Assembly (NCBI GenBank): GCA_030696345.1
Contig: JAUYSK010000020.1
Span: 1 to 53,868, forward strand
DNA: 53,868 nt
Direction of reading: 5' to 3'
Origin: Azonexus sp.
GTDB taxonomy: Bacteria; Pseudomonadota; Gammaproteobacteria; Burkholderiales; Rhodocyclaceae
Positions 31,658 through 39,265 of this stretch are shown piece after piece. The notes beneath the pieces are model-generated. The model worked only from the letters and a program-made list of their open reading frames with translations, was not told the DNA's origin and searched no databases. Every line of letters begins with the position of its first letter. Position 1 is the stretch's first letter. The position numbers and the translations under genes were made by a program.

Positions 31658-33811
31658 TCAGGACGAAATTTCATCAGTGATACCAAGGGAGGATTTTTGC
31701 AAGCTACGTAAGCAACTCAACTTCTCTCTCATCGTTCTTTGCCAAGATGTGAAATCGGGACTTTCCTTCGGGCCTCGATCATAGAGCTTGTTGGTCTCTA
31801 GCACCCCCCGGATCGGATCGACAATTTCTTTGGTAGCAGTCGTCGCCTCCAGCCAGTGCAACAGTAGCTCTATACCGTCGATAGCTACCTGGACACCATC
31901 CTGATGAAATTTTGTATTTGCGGTTTGCTCCAAATCAGCAAGACAACGATTCCAGAACAGAATGCCTTCTGGATCCGGCGTGGCGGTATTGTTCGTCAGC
32001 ATCAACGCAATTTTTGCTATGCGAACCGGGTGATTGTCTACCCACTGATCAATCAACGGTACCGCCACCTTCGTTGGTTGCCGAATATTGTCCTGATCCT
32101 TACTAAGGCGGGGGTAAGGGGAAATGGTGGTTATTTTCCCAGGTGTGACCGTTGCTTCTTTTGCTACCTCCAATTGCAGGTAGCGCAACTCGGCAACATT
32201 GACAGGCCACCAGGACTGAAACTCTTGGGCACGGTAATAGCCGATACAGTCCAGCGTTTTGTCTGGACGAAGGCAAAATTGAACGAAACAAAATGAAGCG
32301 AAAGGGCTATCTCCGCCAAAGTCCCGCCCCGGATCAACAACTAGGGCAATGGCTTTACTGGTCGTCTTTTCCTCTTTGATCAGATCAACCACGCGCTTAA
32401 TTTGATCAAAGCTCCCCCCGAATCGTTTGAGACGACTGCCGTGAAGATAGGGAATTCTGGCCTCGATTCGAGAAGCATGCAGTTGCCACCACTGAACTGT
32501 CTCGCCAAACCACTCGCGCCTCTCCTCAGGGGTTCCGTCGCGGGGGTAGTCTTTGGGAAAAGGAAGCTGCTCATCTTCGGGGGAAAAATCGATGGTGCAG
32601 ATAATGGGTCGATTGGGGGCATCCTTGACCATTTGAATTGCCCGCACATAGACGTCATCGATCGATGTCCCAAAGACCGTCGCTGGCCCGCTTGCTGTCG
32701 GATCATCTTCCCAAAGCCGGTAGGTAGGAGACTTCGATGTTTTTTGACTGCGGCCAGCGACTGCAGAACTCAGCGATTCAATCGTGCATCTTGGTGCGTG
32801 AGGTATACCCTCAAACTTAATAAGCTGAAACGGGGTATCGGGATGTTGCGAACTCGGTCCGAAGGTGCCACCCGATATAGTCAGCACCCGATGCGCACTC
32901 TGCTGGGCAGAGTGATCAGGGTAAATGTGATCGTAGTAGGCTGCGGTGGCATGTTTGTGTCCATGCACGACGACGTGAAATCCAAGATCACGCAGCACCT
33001 GCCGGAGCAGCCCAAGATTGGTAATGCTCTCGAATGACTTAAATTCCTCCCGCCCATCAACGGGTAGCAAATGATGATGGAGAACGGCGATTCGAAGGCG
33101 AACATCACCCACCTCCTTAACCATTTTTCGTAGTGCTTCCAACTGATCGTCAGACACCCGTGCAATATCGTAGGCGCATAGCCGATCCAAGGTTGAAATA
33201 CGCTTGGCATTACCATCTGCCTTGATAAGAGACCTGAGGTCGGCGATCTCAGCATCCTCGTCATCGGAGATTCTTAACTGCGACCAGTTCGCCGTATTAA
33301 TCGGGAACACAGCCCAATCGCCTTGGGGGGCCCTGAGCACATGTGATGAAATATCGAGACCGTTGATGTCGTGAATGCCTTCGAGGAACGGCACGACCAC
33401 TGGATCCGACTGGAGCCAAGCGTCCTGAAATAAACCATACCTTTCCGGACTATTTGGCTCTGTTCCCGCAACAATGTCGTGATTACCCGGTGTTGCAATG
33501 ATGTTGGCAGGAGTAATCCCAATACGGCCTAGCTCGGCAAGAAGCATCTTACGTAGTTCTAATTGACCATTTGGATCGCCCTTGAGCGTACCGTCACCGG
33601 AAAACAACACACCATCAATGGTCATGCCTCTTTGTTCGAAGTCTTCAGCCAGTTTGTGGAGCGCACCCTGAAGGACTCTTGATCGCCGTGGCTGATCTAC
33701 TCCCCGCGCTTTGGTTTTCCGATCAATGGTTTGAACCGTCGCAGAGGCCGAAAGATGGCAATCCGTTACATGGAGAAAAGTTAGCGTCCCGCTGGCTGAA
33801 TTTAGGTCCAT
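31658..33811 (-). CDS. Metallophosphoesterase fused to a TSase-like domain
   Basis: 717 residues. Residues 1-340 are a calcineurin-like phosphoesterase with all metal motifs: VTDCHLS (D17, H19), SGDGT, ATPGNHDI, LHHHLL and VHGHKHA. Residues about 378-600 read as a divergent TSase fold: FGTSIDDVYVRAI resembles the TSase N-terminus, SKAIALVVDPGRDFGG matches 'SRQAVLQIWDP', C508 in ASFCFVQFC sits at the nucleophile, and RAQEFQSWWPVNVAEL lines up without gaps with the RS-D-FLG-PFN helix (R527, N538). The last ~100 residues are helical. A phosphatase joined to a C5-methylation fold suggests a nucleotide is both built and dephosphorylated, or a TSase-like pocket used only to bind it. No good ribosome binding site was seen. 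Confidence 0.75.
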   Translation of the reverse strand: MDLNSASGTLTFLHVTDCHLSASATVQTIDRKTKARGVDQPRRSRVLQGALHKLAEDFEQRGMTIDGVLFSGDGTLKGDPNGQLELRKMLLAELGRIGITPANIIATPGNHDIVAGTEPNSPERYGLFQDAWLQSDPVVVPFLEGIHDINGLDISSHVLRAPQGDWAVFPINTANWSQLRISDDEDAEIADLRSLIKADGNAKRISTLDRLCAYDIARVSDDQLEALRKMVKEVGDVRLRIAVLHHHLLPVDGREEFKSFESITNLGLLRQVLRDLGFHVVVHGHKHATAAYYDHIYPDHSAQQSAHRVLTISGGTFGPSSQHPDTPFQLIKFEGIPHAPRCTIESLSSAVAGRSQKTSKSPTYRLWEDDPTASGPATVFGTSIDDVYVRAIQMVKDAPNRPIICTIDFSPEDEQLPFPKDYPRDGTPEERREWFGETVQWWQLHASRIEARIPYLHGSRLKRFGGSFDQIKRVVDLIKEEKTTSKAIALVVDPGRDFGGDSPFASFCFVQFCLRPDKTLDCIGYYRAQEFQSWWPVNVAELRYLQLEVAKEATVTPGKITTISPYPRLSKDQDNIRQPTKVAVPLIDQWVDNHPVRIAKIALMLTNNTATPDPEGILFWNRCLADLEQTANTKFHQDGVQVAIDGIELLLHWLEATTATKEIVDPIRGVLETNKLYDRGPKESPDFTSWQRTMREKLSCLRSLQKSSLGITDEISS

Positions 33812-34034
33812 TACGCTTTATGTATCAAGTGAATTTGACTGGCGAAAGATGCTCTCGCATCACTTCAAAGTTTTAACCGATTACGGTGAAAGCACTGTAA
33901 TTGAAGCATCTCATGATGAATTTACGACCAAACGGCTAACAACTCTGGTGTAGAGACATACCCAATAGAGGCCAGACGAAAGCTTACTGACCTTAGCGAA
34001 TGCACAACGAAACCCATATGCCCCCTCTCCGCAT

Positions 34035-34634
34035 TCACCATCGATATGGTGAGCCTTGATACCCCTCCACATGCAAAGAGTCATACCACGCCTCAAACGC
34101 TTGAACAAAATCCAGTGGGTAACTGTTCTTATAACCCCTGCCGACAACAAGATCATGCCCTTCAAAGTCACGCAAATGGGAGGGGACATCGGGAGCAGAT
34201 TTGCCCCAGTATGTAAATCGCGTCGCAATTAGCACCTTGTCGGATTGGGTATCGTTCTCAACATTGGCGCTATTGAGTGATCCATCTTCAAAGCTGTGAT
34301 GAGAGTCAGCCTGCAACCAGGGCCCCCTTGGATCGGCTCGGTGATAGATATTGTCCCCGAAAGCCCGTTTCACACTGCCCCGCAGGTCAGGACGCTTTTC
34401 AGAAAATCGGGCATCGCGCCAATACTGATCGTAGGCCAACACCTCTGATACCCGCATGGCATAGACAAGTCCGCGTGATGCACGATCACCGACACATGTC
34501 AGTCCAACAACCCAATCACCAACATGTGCCGACTGCCTGATACCAGGCTTGCACGTCGCCAACGTGCAGAATCCGTAAAATGGATTGGGTGCAAAACCAT
34601 AGTCACGGGCAACCACGTAAGAAAAAAGCCGCAT
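34035..34634 (-). CDS. Nmad2-like protein (nucleotide modification associated domain)
   Basis: 199 residues. The N-terminal LFSYVVARDYGFAPNPFYGFCTLATCKPGIRQSAHVGDWVVGL, then VYAMRVSEVLAYDQYWRD, FGDNIYHR, and WLQADSHHSFEDGS are what I recall of the family called Nmad2, defined from gene clusters for DNA base modification. The name comes from context; the biochemical activity is not known to me. It has a PUA/ASCH-like feel (GDWVVGL, LVYAMRVSE). It starts nine bases after the TIR gene stop on the same strand, so the two form a pair. Confidence is high that it is a real gene, lower for the family name. Confidence 0.6.
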   Translation of the reverse strand: MRLFSYVVARDYGFAPNPFYGFCTLATCKPGIRQSAHVGDWVVGLTCVGDRASRGLVYAMRVSEVLAYDQYWRDARFSEKRPDLRGSVKRAFGDNIYHRADPRGPWLQADSHHSFEDGSLNSANVENDTQSDKVLIATRFTYWGKSAPDVPSHLRDFEGHDLVVGRGYKNSYPLDFVQAFEAWYDSLHVEGYQGSPYRW

Positions 34635-34643
34635 ATTCTCTGC

Positions 34644-35120
34644 TCAGCAACCGTAACGAGGGATTTGCCGAGGCTCACGTAGAGCCCCTTCTGACGTTTC
34701 CCAATTATTGATCTTGCCGGCGATCGCGTCGATTACCCGCGCTCCTTGCCAGCCAATAACAGCATCTGCATAAGTATCAAGTGCGTCCGGGACATCACAA
34801 TTTGCTGCCCCGTGATCCCAAACACCGACAATCCGCTTACCGAGGGACTGGGCATATTCAATCTCCCAGTTGACCCACTCACTCTGCTTAGTTTGTGGCG
34901 AGATGAGCACAACGAGGGTACCGGCCCACTGAATCCGCGGAGCAAGAATCGCACTCTTGATATAGGCTTTGTTCTTGGCCGCATTCGGCTTGTCGCTATT
35001 GATCGACCCATCGCGCACATGCAGCCCATTATTCGCCATAAGACTCTTGAGAGCGCCCAGCCTCGAATCATCTTCGTGTACATGACTAATAAACACGTTC
35101 GCAACATTGCGCGACACCAT
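34644..35120 (-). CDS. TIR-like (ThsB/DUF1863-type) protein
   Basis: 158 residues. NVFISHVHEDDSRLGALKSLMANNG opens the fold, TLVVLISPQTKQSEWVNWEIEYAQSLGKRIVGVW carries the catalytic-position glutamate E86 after tryptophan, and VIGWQGARVIDAI closes it. Its size and order match single-domain TIR proteins that act as NAD-derived signal producers in Thoeris-type immunity. AGGGG lies just before the ATG. Followed by the Nmad2-like gene, nine bases on. No SIR2-type effector is adjacent, so a classical Thoeris pair is not shown. Confidence 0.82.
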   Translation of the reverse strand: MVSRNVANVFISHVHEDDSRLGALKSLMANNGLHVRDGSINSDKPNAAKNKAYIKSAILAPRIQWAGTLVVLISPQTKQSEWVNWEIEYAQSLGKRIVGVWDHGAANCDVPDALDTYADAVIGWQGARVIDAIAGKINNWETSEGALREPRQIPRYGC

Positions 35121-35658
35121 CTTCCCCTTTTACCAACGGCTAGGCCAAGTATCGCCTCTGCTAACCTATTCTGATCTGGTCAGGAACACATCAGCGTAGC
35201 CCGTCTATCTGTTATTGGTAACAGTCCAACTCTTGGAATCTACGCAAATCGTGTCCTCATTGAGCAAGTATATGCACTTCGGCTTGCACATTACCAGAAC
35301 AAAATTCGCCACATTGAAGCCACCGAAAACCCTTGGTAATTGCGTGTGGCAAACAAAGCAAAGATAACGCAGAAATGTTTTATTGGGCCAATTTTGCTGT
35401 AACACATCAGTGTTTTAGATTGGCACGCTGGCGGGGCGAGCCCTAGGAAATTCCCATCGACGATGGAAAATGGCCTGCCCTTATTCCAGCGCTGTTGGTC
35501 GGACTCCGATAATATCTGCGAATGCTTAAACACCGCTTTGGCGCACATACGAAATCTCATGGGATTGGAGAAATAGCTATCGTGCTCAATAATCCGATCA
35601 ACTCTAAATCAATGCGCTGCGTGGAACGTTCGTCGATACCCCCTGTATGGAGATGTTC
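35121..35658. other. Intergenic region, no gene seen
   Basis: About 540 bases between the TIR gene and the end of the patatin gene, both on the minus strand. The short frames here have no ribosome binding sites and no recognisable protein pattern. It probably holds the promoter of the TIR-Nmad2 pair. No strong repeat or hairpin was found. Confidence 0.4.
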
Positions 35659-38271
35659 CTACAGTAGACTCTTCGCCAGACGTTTGAACCAGCCTTCCAC
35701 GCGAAAACTGTTCTCCCAATCACCAACGAGATCTTTACGAAACAAGTCGTCCGCAATATGTTCGCCAAGTGCTCGGTACGCCTCGAACTGGGTTTCGCCA
35801 AACAACTGCTGCAGCGTGCTCTGGTGCGGGAAATCTGGATTTTCCGCTTGGTACCGTTTCAAAAACTCTGACTCGTTACCAGTCAGCGAAGACTTGATGT
35901 AGAGCAACAGACCGTGCTCACTATTGGGATAATCGATACGCGACAATCCAAAATGCGCGCGCCCATGCCCGTTTGTCTCTGTACGCAGATCAGAGAGATC
36001 AGGCTCGATCGACACACCAAGGTCAATCTGAGCCAATTGGGTCAGTGTCAGCAGTCCCCTGAACGAGCGTGTCGGATCAGCCTCGCCATCAATCGCAATA
36101 ATGAATTTGCAGCGCCGCCTTAGAAGTTCATAGATTCCCAGATTCTCTATATGACCGCCATCGGACAAGTTCAGGCATTTTGTTTTTTCGTTCATCCAGC
36201 CAGTCAACTCGCGAAAAAAGTACCAGGCACCGACTGGCAGAATAGATCTCCACCAACTCTTCGGATTCGGGCGGCGCAACCAGTAGCTAAGACGGACGTT
36301 GAGCATTGCTAACAAAAACCGATAGCGCGCGGTATTAAGTGTGCCCATATGTGGCGCAGCAGCTGCGCCAGAAATTGCTATTGCAGTACCCAGATCGAGA
36401 TGAGCATCGACAGATTCCCATTCGGCAGTTGGCGAATAGCCGACAATCGGGCTACCACAGAAGTGTTTGCTAAAAAGAAAGAAATCGGTATTGCGACCAC
36501 GAAGGTCTGGATTAACACATGCCGGAATATTCACAGCTGCATTAATCAAGTGATATGGAGCCTTGGCAGCGCAATTCATCTGCGACAACGGCTGTGGGTC
36601 GACAACCCCTGCTCCATTCTGCCCGAGCAGACGCGTCAAGTAAGTACGTGCAAGGCGATTTCGATAGAATCGATGTGGTGACGCAAAATTGATATTGACG
36701 GCAAAAACAGTGTAGAGGCCCAGTAAGAGCAGCACCGCCCAGTGCAGAAAGCTACTTGCTACGAAATACGTTACCAACAATTCGCATAGCCCAAAAAAGC
36801 CTGCCATGACAAACAGCGGACCGGACAGGCCAATCAACCCTAAAACGAATCTACCGGTGTGTCGTTTTGCGCCCAAGCCTAGCCCCAGCACCCCTGCGAC
36901 AAACGGGAAGAGCATTGCGCCAACAAGCGCAGAGCTGATACCAATATTCAAACGAATCAGATGATAGATTGCTGGCAGGGCCTCGCACACCAAGAAGAAC
37001 ACGCCGAAAACCATCAGCCAGACACAAACACTTTCCCAGTTAGACTTCCAGCGCCGACTCGGTCCAAATAGGTGCACGACTGGCAGCAGCAGGACGCTAG
37101 CAGCCAGCCCAGTAAGCTCCACCGCCGTTACCAAACCTAGGGGGAGCACACTATAGGTTTCATTTCGATAAGACTCGCCAAACCAGAGCACGGCAGTTAA
37201 TGCTCCGATCAAGAGTAGTGGCATCAGTAGCAATATGCTCACGAAGATACCGTATGCACCGAGCCCCGTGATCGTCGCAAATGTTTTGAACCCGCCCTCA
37301 CTGAGATACTTGCTGTGGTTCCGTAAGTGACGCACGCTCTTTGCCTCGGGCTGTCCGGTCGCACCGAATGGCAGATGTCCCGGACAGAGGCTGGTCTCCG
37401 AGGCAGGGGCATTTAGAAACGAGCTAACAAATGCACCAAGATAGCCTCCACCTGACACTGTCGACAAATAATCAACGTCGCGCAGGATGCCTTTGCGGGC
37501 TAGTGTCTGTACGACGCCGAGCGCAAATGTTGCAGAGCGGATACCGCCGCCTGAGATTGCCAGCCCAATGGCATCAGCGTCATCATTAGAACTGGTGCAG
37601 CCATAATAACGCCGCCGGGCGCGAATCTCGTCTTTTTCCGCAGAATCAATCCTGTTCGACTCATTAACGATTGAAATCCCGTTCGATATGCCAAAGGCTA
37701 AAGGCTTCCAAAGACTTTCCGAATTCTTTTCGTCTTCGTCGCCAGATACGTTGCCAATGGAGAATTCGGCCTCGGGATCTTCCACAAGCACTCCAAGCAG
37801 GCGACAAAACTGCGCCAGAAACTGGCGTAGTTCATCAAGTTCGCCTCGGAAGCGAAACCGAACGTCGGCATTGGAAAGCCCCCCATCTGCGCTCAATCGA
37901 TGCCACTTGGCAGTAAATGGACGGACCCTCTGATTCAGAACACGCACCATCAGCGACGCAAAGTGCCTGCCCTCCGGGTAGCGACAAATAGCGGTACGCG
38001 ACAGTTCGAAGAGTTGATATACGCTCTTGAGTGCCGTCGCCTCATCACCCCGGCCATAAGGCAATGCCTGGGTCGCGATGCGCGTACGTAGTTCTGTGTA
38101 GAGTTGCCACGCTGCTAAGCGGTCTGCCTCACCGGGCTGCCAGGTTAGCTGATCAAACAGCTTCCGGTCACCTTCTCTGGCAAAAAGGTCACCAAATGCA
38201 TGCTGTTTTAACCACTCGCTCCAGGTGGCACCACCCGAGGTGATCGAAGTAGAGGTATTCACGGAGGTCAT
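35659..38271 (-). CDS. Patatin-like phospholipase with membrane segments
   Basis: About 870 residues. The patatin catalytic set is clear: oxyanion hole GLAISGGGIRSATFALGVVQTL (GGGIRS, residues 241-246), nucleophile S273 in YLSTVSGGGYLGA, and the acid of the dyad in CLNLSDGGHIENLGIYELLRRR. Between the two halves are several hydrophobic segments (about residues 330-540), giving a membrane-embedded insert. N-terminal 230 residues are helical and unassigned. Patatins in defence systems degrade membrane phospholipids to kill the infected cell. I start at the ATG at 38271 (AGG just upstream), not the TTG at 38316. Alone on its strand between TIR genes, it could be the effector for one of them; that is inference. 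Confidence 0.85.
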   Translation of the reverse strand: MTSVNTSTSITSGGATWSEWLKQHAFGDLFAREGDRKLFDQLTWQPGEADRLAAWQLYTELRTRIATQALPYGRGDEATALKSVYQLFELSRTAICRYPEGRHFASLMVRVLNQRVRPFTAKWHRLSADGGLSNADVRFRFRGELDELRQFLAQFCRLLGVLVEDPEAEFSIGNVSGDEDEKNSESLWKPLAFGISNGISIVNESNRIDSAEKDEIRARRRYYGCTSSNDDADAIGLAISGGGIRSATFALGVVQTLARKGILRDVDYLSTVSGGGYLGAFVSSFLNAPASETSLCPGHLPFGATGQPEAKSVRHLRNHSKYLSEGGFKTFATITGLGAYGIFVSILLLMPLLLIGALTAVLWFGESYRNETYSVLPLGLVTAVELTGLAASVLLLPVVHLFGPSRRWKSNWESVCVWLMVFGVFFLVCEALPAIYHLIRLNIGISSALVGAMLFPFVAGVLGLGLGAKRHTGRFVLGLIGLSGPLFVMAGFFGLCELLVTYFVASSFLHWAVLLLLGLYTVFAVNINFASPHRFYRNRLARTYLTRLLGQNGAGVVDPQPLSQMNCAAKAPYHLINAAVNIPACVNPDLRGRNTDFFLFSKHFCGSPIVGYSPTAEWESVDAHLDLGTAIAISGAAAAPHMGTLNTARYRFLLAMLNVRLSYWLRRPNPKSWWRSILPVGAWYFFRELTGWMNEKTKCLNLSDGGHIENLGIYELLRRRCKFIIAIDGEADPTRSFRGLLTLTQLAQIDLGVSIEPDLSDLRTETNGHGRAHFGLSRIDYPNSEHGLLLYIKSSLTGNESEFLKRYQAENPDFPHQSTLQQLFGETQFEAYRALGEHIADDLFRKDLVGDWENSFRVEGWFKRLAKSLL

Positions 38272-38647
38272 CCTGATGCTGCGCAATATCTGCTGAGGAG
38301 AGAAATGTAGTGGCAATCATGAGCATCAGCTCATGGTCGTAGGCACAAAACTCCAGCCGTGCATCGCATTGCTTACGATTACCGATAAGAACGCACGCTT
38401 ACACGGACGTCGGCTATAAATTGCCATACACAGATTTTCGAATGGATCCTTGATGCTGACTTGATGACGCCGGTGTTGCCCGATTTTCACTGTCGGTCCA
38501 TACCCTGCACAACCACGTATTCATTTCGGATACCCAGAAAGGTTGATCACAAAATTATGATTGCGTATTCTAGCTGCCGCTGCGCCGATAGATGAATGGC
38601 CAGCACATCCAATACAATGAATATTGCGTTAAAGGAGCCTAAGCTCA
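38272..38647. other. Divergent intergenic region
   Basis: 376 bases between the patatin gene (minus) and a TIR gene (plus). A -10-like TACAAT (38613-38618) precedes the TIR gene, and AAGGAG lies 11 bases before its ATG. Nothing else identifiable. Confidence 0.4.
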
Positions 38648-39214
38648 ATGTTCGGATTTTCCCCTCCCCCGAAACCACGTCACAAGGTTTTCGTGAGCTA
38701 TCACCACGCAAACGATCAGCACTACCGCGATAGTTTCGAGGAGTTATTTGCCAATCAGCACGACATCATGCTCTCCAGGTCGGTCCAAATTGGCGACATT
38801 CCTGAAAATATGAAGACGGAAACCATTCGCCAGAAAATTCGTGACGAATATTTGCGAGACTCTACCGTGACCGTTGTCTTGGTCGGATCACAAACCTGGC
38901 AGCGGAAACACGTGGACTGGGAGATTGGCTCAAGCATTCGTCACACCCTGCACAACCCTCGCTCTGGTCTATTGGGGATCTTATTGCCTACCTACGTAAA
39001 ACCTGGACCAAACAAGTACGACCTCTATACCATCCCGCCACGCCTCCACTACAACATCGAATGCGGCTTTGCCAATTTGTACGACTGGAGCAATGACCCA
39101 TCCAAAGTACAGGCCTGGATACACCAAGCCTTCCTGCAAAGGGACAAGAAGGCACCGGACAACACCTTAGATAGCTTCGCGAATAACCGCACTGGCGACC
39201 GATGGTATTCCTAA
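38648..39214 (+). CDS. TIR-like protein, ThsB/DUF1863 type
   Basis: 188 residues. RHKVFVSYHHANDQHYRDSFEELFANQHDIMLSRSVQIGDI is the ThsB-type N-terminus, followed by TVTVVLVGSQTWQRKHVDWEIGSSIRHT with the catalytic-position glutamate E92, and GLLGILLPTYVKPGP. In Thoeris systems ThsB senses phage and makes a cyclic ADP-ribose isomer that activates the SLOG domain of ThsA. Here the next gene, on the opposite strand with stops 52 bases apart, encodes a protein ending in a SLOG-like fold. That makes this pair worth attention, though convergent order is not the classical operon. Confidence 0.85.
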   Translation: MFGFSPPPKPRHKVFVSYHHANDQHYRDSFEELFANQHDIMLSRSVQIGDIPENMKTETIRQKIRDEYLRDSTVTVVLVGSQTWQRKHVDWEIGSSIRHTLHNPRSGLLGILLPTYVKPGPNKYDLYTIPPRLHYNIECGFANLYDWSNDPSKVQAWIHQAFLQRDKKAPDNTLDSFANNRTGDRWYS

Positions 39215-39265
39215 AGCATCAGGAAATCGGATTCGAAATATCCTTTCGTAGCCCGACGAGCCGGG

